Positions 34,721 through 45,108 of a stretch of 64,000 nucleotides of DNA are shown here, in pieces. Source of the stretch: Lutjanus erythropterus (taxonomy: Eukaryota; Chordata; Actinopteri; Lutjaniformes; Lutjanidae); contig CM034603.1 in assembly GCA_020091685.1 (NCBI GenBank), positions 3,187,348 through 3,251,347 on the forward strand, read 5' to 3'. Both the position numbers and the translations under genes were made by a program. Within the stretch, counting starts at the first letter, position 1; each line of letters begins with the position of its first letter. The notes below the pieces were generated by a model. The model was not told the DNA's origin, ran no database searches, and saw nothing but the letters and a program-made list of their open reading frames with translations.

Positions 34721-35565
34721 CCCAGGTCATCAAATACTTACTTGTCAGGAATGAGACTCAACCCTCAACTTCATTCAGTTCACTTCAGTTCAAATTCAAG
34801 TTTGAACTGAACAGATTTTATTGTCATGGATGTCATATAAACAAAGTTGCCAAAGCATCAAGGATAACACAGTAAATAATAGCATAAGCAAATACAGTTA
34901 AAATAGGTAGTACATAACTTAAGAACTGAAGAAACTTGACTCCTACTGTTACCTCATTCTTTTTTTTAAGTTTCTTACTAACCTGTGATTGGCTTGTGTC
35001 ACATCACGGGTTAGATTTTTCTAAAGTCTGAAACCAGAGTCAAGAAGAGGAACAGAAGTCTAGATTTTAGATGCAAAAACTAAACTGTCTATGGCAGCTT
35101 TAATAGCAGGGGCCCTATCTCACAACAACCTGAAGTCCTAGTTTAGAGCGCTTTTGTTTTATCTCATTCAAGTCATGTCTAAGTCCATGTTTGCCTCCTT
35201 CTCCTCCTTTATTGTAAATGAGGATGTGTGACAAGGTGAGCTTATCACACAGCTACCAAAAGTCATTTCAAGCAAGCATTTGTGGCGGTTTACATTAAAG
35301 GGGTTTTTTGGCTTCAGCAAAAGTACAGCAGTCGGTTTTATTATATTATAAAGTTTGCTTGTAATAATAAGAACTACAGGGCAGGAAAGTAAAATAGTTT
35401 TTTGTACTTTGTCTTATGCTCGGAGTATAATTCAGACCTAACCAACCATGACGGGAATAATTGTCTATGATGTTCTCTCTCCAAGCACACCTCAGAGTAA
35501 GGCATACAGTGTGCTGAGAACACAGCGCTGAAATATGCAGAGATTTCAGACAGACCTCTTCCACA
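34721..35565. other. Unrecognised DNA
   Basis: A CTTCA-rich patch at 34760-34800, otherwise no supported feature. Confidence 0.45.
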
Positions 35566-35850
35566 GCACATACTGTTGCTCCTCACAGCGGGAAAAGCAT
35601 GAGTGTTACTAATAACATTCATGAAGGCTCCATTCATTTAGGTGAGCGGATTTAAGAACCTCGGTAACGTGCATGCTGGCCCACTGGAATGGCTTATCAG
35701 GACACTAAATGGAATGGAGCCATCATTAACGTCATTAGTTCCACCTGTGCTTTTTCTGCCGTGACAAATCAGAATGTCTGCGGTGAAAAGGGCCATTGTG
35801 CAGACCAAAGAACATACACAGTTCATGAATGAAGACCCCAGAAATCATAA
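35566..35850 (+). repeat. Ancient foldback repeat F, copy 2 (uninterrupted)
   Basis: The left arm (35586-35642: 'CACAGCGGGAAAAGCATGAG', 'GGCTCCATTCATTTAG') pairs with the right arm (35706-35766: 'CTAAATGGAATGGAGCC', 'TTTTTCTGCCGTG') at about 75% by eye. The loop contains 'GTGCATGCTGGCCCACTGG'. The 3' flank 'TTCATGAATGAAGACCCC' matches copy 1 at 5340. This is the clearest copy of the family. Confidence 0.75.
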
Positions 35851-36089
35851 CATGTGTTTAGTTATTGATTCAGTTTGTTGTGCGTGTGTGAGAATGAATG
35901 TGTGAACAGAGGACCGGCCACATTTCACCCACATGTCCATGCTACGCTCCTGATGCAGTAAATTACAGAGCATTAGGACTGAGCATGAGGGAAAAATGAG
36001 AAGAGACTTTTTATTTTATTTTGCATCTCGAGAATGAACTAAATGCACTAAAACTAAAAACTAATCCTCCTAATTTTTTTCATCATGTC

Positions 36090-36790
36090 TTGCAATGAGA
36101 CCAAAAGTTTAACGTGATTCTCGACATTTTGACTTTATTCTTGACACTTCAGCCTTACTCTCAGGATTGTTTTATATTCTTGACATTTTGACTTTATTGT
36201 CAAAATGCAATATATAAATAAGTAAATAAATTTTAAATAATCCTTCCCTGATTTACTATTTCTTATGCCTGGCACTAATACCAAAAGCTTGACTTTATTT
36301 ATTGACATTTCAACTTCATTCTCAGCATTTCAATTTAACTGTCAACATTACAACTTTATTCTCAAAATGCAGAAAATAATAAAAAAAAATCCTCCCTGAT
36401 GTATTTGTTCTCATGCTTACCAAATGTTCAACGTTAATGAGACATCTCGACTCTATTCTCAACATTTAGACTTAATTCTCAACATTTCAAAATGCAGAAA
36501 ATTAAAAAAAAAAAAAAAAACTTCCCTGAAAGTTTTCAGATGAATGGCACTAATACCAAAAGTTTGACTTAAATTAGACATTTTAACTTTATTCTTGACA
36601 TTTTGACTTCATTCTCAACATTTTGACTTCATTCTCAACATTTCAACTTTATTTTCAAAATGAAATAAAAGGGAAAATACGTTTTTTTTGTTTTGTTTTT
36701 TTTTCTTCATGCCTGGCACTAATGCTGAAAATTTATTCTCCACACTTCGACTTTTTCTTTGACTTATTTCCCTCATGTCTTGTCCTAATA
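36090..36790. repeat. Higher-order minisatellite array
   Basis: The CATTT(C/T)(A/G)ACTTTATTCT unit of 34138-34720 returns in blocks separated by a second unit: 'CAAAATGCA' plus an A-rich stretch, 'TCCCTGA' and 'TGGCACTAATACCAAAAG'. This composite unit of roughly 150-170 bp repeats about four to five times (starts near 36090, 36265, 36410, 36545 and 36705). Confidence 0.8.
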
Positions 36791-37798
36791 CTCTTCTAGT
36801 AAATACAGCACTTCTCTCACAAACCAAAGGGAAAAAAAAGCAAAGTGAAAACAGAGCAACTTAAAATCATTGTTTGCTCTTTCTCATATTAGATGTGACT
36901 TAATGTTTGTTGAGACGATTTTAAGAGATGATTTATGTCACCTTGTGGCATGTTTAATATAATTACAGCTCAAAATTGATTATTTTTAATGAGTTATATT
37001 CCACCCACACCTCAGACTCAAATAACCTGAAATGTACGGTGCATATGATCATCTACATATTTGCCTCCAGCCCCATCACTGCCTGCCATATTGGATTGTT
37101 TTTTTTTACACCACTTTTAGAGTTCTTGAAAACATTTACCCCTTAAGGCTTTTTCATGTATTTACATAATCAATGTAAGGTCACAAATGACAGTAAGGAA
37201 ACTGATTGCAAACAATTTATAATTTGCTTTCCCTAGTATTTATATGGTTATATTCATGCAATATGTTTAATGATGTATATCCATTACTTTGTATTCAAAT
37301 TAACTGACTTCTTAAAGTCACAAGATAACCTTTGATGAATTATGTTCTTTTTTTCCATACATTATATTATTAACACAAACCTTTGAAACAATCCAGTTTA
37401 ATCCAGTACAGTAGCATCTTCTTATACTGAAGTTATACTTTGCACAGTTTTTCAACAAGAAGTGTCTTTGGCGTTGAGTGAGATACAGACTCACACTCTG
37501 CAGGTCTTGTGGTTCGAGGCTGGAGCAGATCCTGGCTGAGAGCTCAGCGGGCGGGCGGGGGGGGGGGCACGAGCCCGACCCAGCAAGGAGTCCTGAGTCC
37601 TCTGGTGGAAGGAGGAGCAGGGATGGTGTTGGTGGGAGCCTGTGAGATGAGCAACAAAGAGAATGAGAAGAAGGGCTGCTTCATGAGCGGGGAGAGAAGC
37701 CGAACTGAGCGCAGGAACTCAGTGATTGATGGATGAGATGAAGCGGCGATGATGATGGAGCTACCTGAGAAGTCAGAGGATCATCAGAGTTCTTACAA
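36791..37798. other. No recognised gene; GC-rich island at 37500-37740
   Basis: 36850-37490 is plain AT-rich DNA. 37500-37740 is sharply GC-richer with CpGs and a G-run (37557-37567). A + strand frame ending at 37736 includes MSNKENEKKGCFMSGERSR before a stop. No strong donor follows. It might be a first exon or CpG-rich promoter of an unknown gene, or an old transposon fragment. Confidence 0.3.
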
Positions 37799-38425
37799 TT
37801 CATCAGACCCGCCAGGATTTTGCAGGCTTTTTACGGGATTGCTGCAGCCTAAAATGCCTGATTTCACAGCAGCTTTTTTAAAAAAAAAAAAATTATAGTC
37901 CATGTCGTGATGTTTTAGGCGGTTTTTGCCATGAAAATCCACAAGCAAGTGAAAATTGCTAAAAAAAAAAAAAAAAAGAAAAGAAAAAGAAAAAGAAAAG
38001 AAAAAGTTCTTTCTCTTTTTCTTTTTTCTTACTTTTTCTTTTTTTTAATAATTCATTAAAAATCAAAGGTAACCTGTCCTGGTGAGAATAGTGGTGAGTT
38101 TTCCAAGTAACCACGACAAAAAGGCTCAGGATTACAAAAATTCTCTTTCTTTGTGAATGAAGAGGTGCACCTGGGGGGGGATTCCACAAACAAGTGAAAA
38201 TATTTTTGGAGTTTGTGTTCTTTTCAGTACCAGTGACAATATGAAAAAAAATAATGTTGGAACTCATGGTATGTTGTGATGATTGGTCAATTTTGCAGAA
38301 AAGTTGCAGTGATTGAGCAAAACTGCAAGGCTTACAGAATTCACAGGGGTTGGTAGAATTTGTGTTAACTGTTGCGATCACAACATCACAACTTTTTGGA
38401 GGGACTGACATGTCTGAACCAAAAT
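37799..38425 (+). repeat. Dispersed repeat R2, copy 2
   Basis: Matches the two halves of 8181-9080 without the LINE insertion: 'GTCGTGATGTTTTAGGCGG', 'AAAAAGGCTCAGGATTACAA', 'GAAGAGGTGCACCTGGG', 'TGATGATTGGTCAATTTTGC'. The A-rich centre has grown into an AAAAGAAAAAG/TTTTTCTTTTTC stretch (37960-38045) that explains a lysine/phenylalanine-rich spurious ORF. Confidence 0.7.
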
Positions 38426-39499
38426 TCAATCAGTAATTGAGGAGACATTTCCCTAAATCATCAATCTCATGGTGGCAAGAGATAGAAAGTCAGGAAATAA
38501 AAGTCATTAGGATTCATCTTCTGGGCACCATGAATGTCAGAATTTCATGATAATTCATTCAATATGTATTAGGACAGTGGTTCCCAAACTGGGGGGGGGC
38601 TGGTGGGATGGGGGTGGGAGTGGTGGTTACAGAAGACCAAGGGAGAAATAAACGGTGAAAACAGTTGAAGGAATATAATCTATGTAGGGGAAATAAACAA
38701 ACAAGATTGCTATTCTTCTTTATCAGTTCCATCCCCAGTTATTGTTGATGTCCAACCATTTCTAGCCTTTGTGTATTCTGTGTCTTCAGCTTCCCCAGTG
38801 AGTCAGGTGAATGTCTTGCTAAGCTGTCTTAGCTTTTCCATCGGGCACTCTTTTGTTATTTTGCCTTTTTTGTTTTTGGAGCTAATCCCGGGCGGAGATG
38901 CAGTTCTCTGACGGGGGCAGGCTTTTCAGAGTTCAAAACACTGACGTTCAGTCTATAAGTCGCCTCGAGCCCAGCAAGCTTCAGAAGATAGATAGGTAAA
39001 GTTTTGGTTAGGCAGGATCTGAGGAAGGTTGTTATTGTGTGGTTAGTGTTGTTTCTGTTGTAAGGATGCAACGGAGTGCTAAACTTACCATGTGGTACTG
39101 GTGCTTCATACTGGGTAGTTGCAGCTGGGCCTTTAGCATCAGTATGGCTCAGTTTAGCAGGTATGGTTGTTGTCTGGCCTTGATGCTACAGTTAGTCACT
39201 CAGTAAGCATGACAACCCTTTCATTTTGAGGATATGTGTTTTGTGGCACATATGTAGTGTTGTTCAAACATGTAGTTTGATCTTATGGAAGGGGGTGTTT
39301 CGTTCCACAGTGTCTGTGTACTCCTGTGTACTCCTGTGCCCAGGTTCACCCCCCCACCTCCTTGCAGGCTGCAGTCACTCTTCAATCAGGACCTAAGGTG
39401 TTAAAAACCTGGAGAGTGCAGCCAGTCAGGGCCAGTGAGGTCTGCAGGTCTGTAGTCTAGGCCTGCAGTGGCAGGCTGGACTACTCGTGGCACTTGAGT

Positions 39500-39705
39500 G
39501 ACATGTGTTTTGCTAGCTCTCACAGCTAGTAAAGTTACATGTCCTTGTGTTTCGTGTGCCTTGATAACCTCCATGGTTAGCAAGGGCACTCGTTTGGGTG
39601 CCCCATGTGCTTTGCTAAATCTGCCAGCTAGCAAAGTCACTTGTTGTCTTCTGTGTTTGTGTTCTTGTTAGCCACTCTGGCCAGCATGGACACTCGTTGT
39701 CTTTT
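39500..39705 (+). repeat. Tandem array of about four small hairpin units
   Basis: Units about 50-57 bp apart each hold an inverted repeat: 'TTTGCTAGCTCTCACAGCTA', 'CTTGATAACC...GGTTAGCAAG', 'TTTGCTAAATCTGCCAGCTA' and 'TTGTTAGCC...GGCCAGC'. Each is followed by AAGT(C/T)AC(A/T)TG-like or GGCACTCGTT spacers. Stem sequences vary while pairing is largely kept. Confidence 0.6.
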
Positions 39706-39719
39706 GTGTGTCGTTGTTT

Positions 39720-39906
39720 AATTTTAGCAGATTATGCTAACCCTCTTATTTTATTTAATTTGTTGACCTAATTTTACACTTAATTTGTTAATAAAAGAAC
39801 CTTTGTTTACATTTTTGTCTTAGTTCTACCTTCTTCCTTTTTCACCCGGTTAAATTTATTTATTGTTACACTCCTCATCCCCTAGCCCAATTTGGGGGTC
39901 GTAACA
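39720..39906 (+). mobile_element. LTR-like 3' end inside hAT element H5
   Basis: A T-rich stretch with AATAAAAG (39790) is followed by 'CTAGCCCAATTTGGGGGTCG' and TAACA, resembling the end of a fish LTR retroelement. The 5' edge, target duplication and internal region were not found. Confidence 0.3.
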
Positions 39907-39988
39907 ATGATTGATCAAAAGATTTGGGTTGGGGGGGCTCAAACTTTTGGGGCATGCCAGAAAAAGTTTGGGAGCCACTGTATTAAGA

Positions 39989-40839
39989 CATGTTAGTAAA
40001 TGCCAAAAATGTAAAGCAAATGGGGAAACTAAAGGTAAAGTCAGAGGATCCTTAAAGTCAGTGGGGTCAATTATCTAGGTACCATGATTATCTGGTCCAG
40101 ACTGAACTATCTCAACTACCTAAATGTTTCATTTATATGTTAAATTGTAAAAATCTTCCTCCAACATTTCAGAGCTGTCACCTCTTTGTTTGCAGGCCTT
40201 ATAGTAGTTGAGAGAATGCGGTTTAACTGTTAGCTTCTTTCTGGAACATTTCTACCTGTTTCTAATGAGCAGTGTAACGTGTTCACAATTCACATGCTTC
40301 ATCATCCAGTTATATTTTCAGTTAGGCAGTCTGTTTCAATTTTACCACATTTTCACCACTGCAAGATGTACTGCCACCTGTACCTGTCAGGAGAGGTTGA
40401 GGAGACTCTGAGGGCGACTTTTTTCATTTGACAGAGGAGAGATGGCCTATGGTCTTGGCAGAATCACAAAATGGTTTGTAATTCCAGGGGTCATGGGGTG
40501 GGGGGTGGCCTGCGTACCTCACAGGTCCTATGCAACTTGCGTAGTGTGTGTATAGGGCCCTTGTGTTACACCTTTTGTTTCACCCGAAATATCATTTGTC
40601 TGCAGGTCACTGGTACCTGCTGCTGCTGTTGATGTACAGTTTTGTGAACAAATGAGAAGGCAACACTTCTTCAGGGCAGCTACGCAGGCTACATGTCCAT
40701 TGGTGGCGCATTACTCCCTCTCTGTTAGACTCCAGTACTGCACAATGACTTGTCTTTTTCAAAACTTAAAAGATGTGGGGCTTTTAAGAAAACATTTATC
40801 TATATTTATCTTTAAAACCTATATCTGCCTCTGCTGTCT
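39989..40839. other. Unrecognised DNA
   Basis: No splice-supported ORF and no paired termini. 40480-40560 is GC-richer with a run of G. 40610-40839 may belong to the MITE that follows. Confidence 0.4.
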
Positions 40840-40975
40840 ATACAATGTCTCGGAAGGAGGGGGTGGGAAGAAACAACTGACTTCAACCAAAGATTATATA
40901 TTAAATAGTATTTGGACTGTTGTACTCATTTTTGCATGTGCAATGGCTACATAATGCTCCTTTAAGATGATACAA
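40840..40975 (-). mobile_element. TTAA-type MITE, copy 2
   Basis: The reverse complement begins TTAAAGGAGCATTATGTAGCC and follows 22074-22230 ('TAATCTTTGGTTGAAGTCAG', 'TTGTTTCTTCCCACCCCCTC'). The other end is not resolved. Confidence 0.65.
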
Positions 40976-42294
40976 AGCTCAAATCCAACACCGTTTTCTC
41001 TGTGTCTCTGTGTAGTCTGAATTTAGATCATTTCATCTGGGCAAAAATTTCTGGTACAGCTTTTAGTCCACTGATGGACACCCGCCCTTCTTTCTAAAGA
41101 GGCGCCCCCTGACTTGAGAGACAGCTCATTTGTATCAGAGGAGGCACATGCTAGCCTGCACCCCTGCCAGGCAAACAGTAGGGTTCAGCAGCAGCAGGAA
41201 CTGAGCTGCACTGTTGGAATTGGAAACAACTAAATTGGTAAGGAAAAAGAGGGGGGAGAGCGCACATAAAAGGGTTGTTACCTGGTGCCAAGTAGCATGT
41301 GCTGATTGCAAAATGCTCTCAGTAACAGCAGGGGCACTGACTACCTGGTGCACAGCTTCACCAGGCCACCAGTGAGGCATGACGATAGGATGAAGAAGCT
41401 TTCAGCGGCAGGGAGAAACAAAGACAAATGATAAATGTTTCTCCCACAGTGAGTGACCTGTGTGTGATGAGTGATGGGACGGAGAGAGACGGGCAGACGG
41501 ACTAACTGCGTCTCACCTCACATGTATCCAGACGCATCCAGCACCGGGCATCTTTTACCTGCCTGCGAAGTGCTGCCGTCAACAACAACCTACATGCTCC
41601 GCAAACCATGTGCCGCAGCCGAGACTCCACCTGCTGTATCCTTCTCTCCGAGATATGAGGAATAAAAATATACCTGCTCTCCTCACAGCTGCACATCGGA
41701 GATAAGTCGCACACACAATCATGACAGGAAGAAAAGAAGCCATTTATTTAAATTTGAAATGTGGAGTTTCACAGGTGAGCAGAGGCAAGCTGAAAGCCTG
41801 AGCCTCGACATGGTTTGAAGACGTGTGACGTGGCACATTTCACATTTCACTGAGCAGATAATTAAGCTTTCAGCATGAATGTTCAGAGTTAATTTAAGGT
41901 GGCGCTTTCAAAAAAAAAAAAATAAATAAATAAATAAAAAAATACACAAGCGTTGTCCTCATTTACCTGAGTGAAGGGCTGGAAGTGCGAGGTGTCACAA
42001 CTTTGAACTGTGATTAACTGGGAGCGCGTCTAAAATCGGAGGCATCCTCTTTGTTTTTCATTCATAGTGTCATTCTGGGTCTGAGTGTGACTTTTTACCT
42101 GCAATCCCCTCAAATCTGAATCACATTCACAGCTCAATTGTCGTGTTATTAACCTGATTTGAATAATTTCCTCTCTTCAAAAGACTCACACATAACTTCA
42201 GAACACTGTCATTTTATGATGCATTCACTCAGCAAGGTTGAGAAAATGCCACGAACAAGAATTCCATTCTATAAACACGTCTTTATTCAAAGAT
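40976..42294. other. Non-repetitive DNA; possible unidentified exon or conserved element at 41460-41700
   Basis: 41460-41700 is GC-richer with CpGs and stays open on both strands (64 and 70 codons), but neither product shows a domain I recognise and splice sites are not convincing. An AAATAAAT run lies at 41920-41945. The rest is featureless. Confidence 0.35.
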
Positions 42295-42732
42295 TTAAAT
42301 AACTCTTCTACAGAATAGTAATGTTTTGGTAGAATAAATCTTGGGTTGGGTTAATGATATTTTTAGGATTGATGTTTTAAATTGTAAAAATATGTTAAAT
42401 TGAAAAGAATGTTTTTTTTCAGCTCTTGACACAGTTAAAATGGGCACATAATATGAAACCCCAAATGTCTGACTAAGCTGACGTGACTTTACACTCTGAA
42501 ACTTTGTGCAGCATGTCCGCCAAAGTTCAATTATGCAAGCAGGTGAAAAGGTGAAATGACCTTCATCATCATGATGACCTTCGTTGTGGTTTGGGTCTGA
42601 TTCGCCTCTCCTGAGAATAAAGGCGGCATTCTCTATTCGAGTCTGGTCTGATAGATTATCTGTCCAAATGACCCTGTAGTCTGATGTGTTTACAGACATA
42701 CTCTTAATGTTACTGACTGGACTGGACTTCAA
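42295..42732 (-). other. Unexplained open frame of 145 codons
   Basis: This is one of the longest non-repeat ORFs in the window. The predicted product has no signal peptide, membrane segment or motif I recognise, and its C-terminal third is AT-codon-rich as expected of chance. The part at 42440-42730 is of higher complexity ('GAATAAAGGCGGCATTCTC'). It is probably non-coding; a conserved element is an alternative. Confidence 0.2.
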
Positions 42733-42778
42733 TTTTGAATTGTAAATTTAAAATATGTTTGATGTGCACCACTTAAAA

Positions 42779-43370
42779 TCCTGCACCAGGTTGGGTACCC
42801 AATGGGTAACCTGCAAAACAGTTGTGTAATGGGTAAAAAATATATTTATATAAATTCAGACATGAGTAAAAATTAAATAATTTGTGTCCGCTAATACAGT
42901 AACATCAAGCCTCATCAGCTGAAAGCCTACAGCACAACCTTTGACCCTACACCCAAACAATGCCAAACAATGGGACATCACTGACTGAACTGACACCAGT
43001 GAAGGCTAGCTGATAGCTAAAATTTATGACATAAAGGCAAAAATAGCCAACGGAGGATACCACATCATGGACAATACATTGTCAAAGGCCAAGTCAGATG
43101 TTTGGGAGGATTTTGGTGCCCTCAAAGACTGTGAGAATAACTTCGTCAGTGGCTTTGCTGCTTGTAAGAAGTTTCAAAAAGTATTAGCTTTTTATAGCTG
43201 CAAGCAAGGCTCGTTGTCACTGTGGTGACAGCTATAGCTGTAGGAACACTGATGTTGCGCCAGTTGCGAACACAAGTGAGTTACTGCGTGTTTAATCACC
43301 GGTGCAGGTTGGGTTGCAGGGCTTATGTTTGTGGTTCCGGGCGGGTGCAGATTTGATTTAATAGGCCAGT
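42779..43370 (+). mobile_element. hAT element H6 5' part (BED-finger type)
   Basis: The flank 'CCAGGTTGGGTACCCAATGG', the leader 'GCTAATACAGTAACATCAAG' and 'CAACCTTTGACCC', and the transposase start region match the reverse complement of 58600-58735. The 3' side ('GGTGCAGGTTGGGTTGC', 'GGGCGGGTGCAG') resembles 57910-57960 in reverse. The body of the transposase is absent, so this is an internally deleted copy. Confidence 0.7.
43010..43228 (+). pseudogene. hAT transposase N-terminus with BED-type zinc finger (remnant)
   Basis: The frame reads IKAKIANGGYHIMDN, KAKSDVWEDFGALKD, then FAACKKFQKVLAFYSCKQGS and ends at TGA. The KS.VW..F and F.AC..C..VL..YS.K.GTS pattern is the BED finger at the start of hAT transposases. 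The second cysteine of the CxxC pair is replaced (ACKKF), and the start codon, intact in the sister copy at 58582-58584, is mutated. The catalytic and dimerisation parts are missing. Confidence 0.75.
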
Positions 43371-43749
43371 TGTAGATCTCATCTTTGCAGGCAGGGGAGG
43401 GTCTAGATGATTACATCAGTATGAAAGTGAAAGAGAGGCGTTGCCACGCAACATTAAACATTTTAGCCCTTGTGGCTAACATTAGCTTGCATACTACTGA
43501 CAGAAATGAAAACATTTTCTCATCCTGACATGTTTACTGCAAAGCATTACAGTGAGGTGTTCCTCTACATTGGTCTCACATCTACTTCCACATTAAATCT
43601 CGAGAGATTATGTTTTGCACAAACTCACACGAGATTCTCCACAAACTGTAGGAAAAGATGGTGGTTTAACTTTACATTACATATGTGATGAAAGTTACAT
43701 ACATTACATAAATTAACTTAGTGGCAGACTTTATCACTCTTTATACTAA
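43371..43749. other. Unrecognised DNA
   Basis: No supported feature. Confidence 0.45.
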
Positions 43750-44047
43750 ATCACCTAAAGTCCCCATATTTATCCATCTAGATAGTTTTAATGTGAGTTT
43801 CAGAGTTTTGGAGATATCGACTGAAGAAATGTCTGGCTTCTCTTTATAATGGGACTAAATGGCACTCGGCTTGTGGTGCTCAAAGCACCAATCAAATACA
43901 CTTGAACAAAAATACATATGAAAAACTCAAAACCAGTGTCTCTTTCCAGACATTGTGACACAGTTAATCAAAGTAATCCACAGACCTTGAGAGCAGTGTC
44001 ATGTAGGAAATACTTTCTTTCTGCAGTAGAATCTGCTGGCACATGGT
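43750..44047 (+). repeat. Foldback-type repeat R4, copy B (left arm)
   Basis: 'CCATATTTATCCATCTAGAT', 'ATAATGGGACTAAATGGCAC', 'TTGTGGTGCTCAAAGCACCA' and 'GTAATCCACAGACCTTGAG' mark the left arm and middle of the family whose right part is at 18553-19055. It stops where the LINE endonuclease fragment begins. Confidence 0.7.
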
Positions 44048-44049
44048 TT

Positions 44050-44640
44050 TAAAAACATTTTATTTGGTGAATACATGTCTTTTGAATATCACTCTTTTCT
44101 TTTTAGCAGCCCTCCCACACTATGTTTGACAATATACAGACCACCCAAACGATGCACCTCTTTTATCACTGAATTCTCAGAACTCCTCTCAATTATCCAT
44201 GCTAAATATAACAGGATTATTATTTTAGGTGATCTTAATATACATGTGGACAATAAATCAGACTCTTTTAGTCTAGATTTTTTAAACCTAATTAACTGTA
44301 TGAATTTCATGCAACATGTTACACAGCCCACCCACAACAGAGGACATGTATTAGACCTGGTCATAACCTATGGCCTGTCAGTACAGGTTTCCTCTGTTGT
44401 GGATGTAGGCCTATCAGATCATTTCTGTGTCTTTTTTAAAGTGAACAGTTTTAAGCAACAAGAAATTCCAGAACATACTGTAAGGAAACGCTATCTGACA
44501 TCTGACGTGGCTGCAAGTTTTATTGATATTTTACGTGATATTCCTCCAGAGATTTTACCTTCTTCTTGTGATTTTATTGTTGATAATTTTAACAGTAAAC
44601 TCATGTTAGTCTCTGAATTCAGTCTGTGACAAATATCATG
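44050..44640 (+). pseudogene. LINE endonuclease-domain fragment (L2/CR1 type)
   Basis: A frame of about 185 codons holds only the apurinic-type endonuclease second half: LTIYRPPK, IIILGDLNIHVDN (catalytic D/N), QHVTQPTHNRGHVLDLV and VGLSDHFCVF (the SDH motif). It runs on to NFNSKL, the start of the linker, and then stops. No reverse transcriptase follows. It covers just the part missing from the LINE at 29901-32990, with only a few residues of overlap. Confidence 0.85.
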
Positions 44641-45108
44641 TAGAGAGCTACCTACTGTGGTGCAAAGTACTTGTGTAGTCAGTCAAAACAGTGATTTCAT
44701 GGGAGAGAGATGCAAATAAGAACATGAAGAGTTTTAGAATAACAGTGAAGCTCATGAAATTGAATAGGCATATTTTATGCAGCTTAGTTTCTTGTTGGAG
44801 AGTCCATATGCATGCTGTGTCCTTATTTACAACCTGATGCATATTTATCTTCCACCATTTCATTTAGCTGCCAGAAGTGCAAAACATGCGCTCTTTAATG
44901 TTCTCAAATATTCCACAAGTGCACTGGTCAAGTGAGAAAGACAAGTGTATGTTTTATATGCAAAGGACATTTAAGATGATTTAAAGGCTTAGAGTTGAAG
45001 CCAGACTTGCACGTGAGAAACCAAATGCAACAGACAGGACTGTGTGTTATTAATGGGTTGCTCTTATGTTCTACTGTTAATGTTTCTATTTTTCCTCCTG
45101 TCTCAACA
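44641..45108. other. Unrecognised DNA
   Basis: No supported feature. Confidence 0.45.

Larger units (their letters stand above)
38575..39980. mobile_element. hAT element H5, 1.4 kb, without transposase
   Basis: Termini CAGTGGTTCCCAAACTGGGG and AAAAAGTTTGGGAGCCACTG are inverted repeats of a common fish hAT family. Flanks TATTAGGA (38567-38574) and TATTAAGA (39981-39988) match at 7 of 8, an aged target duplication. The interior holds an unusual hairpin array (39500-39705) and an LTR-like tail (to 39905), so it has probably received later insertions. Confidence 0.85.

Noticed and set aside
37959..38429. Minus-strand 156-codon ORF
   Set aside because: C-terminal part is a Lys/Phe run from an A/G-rich low-complexity tract in repeat R2; no domain.
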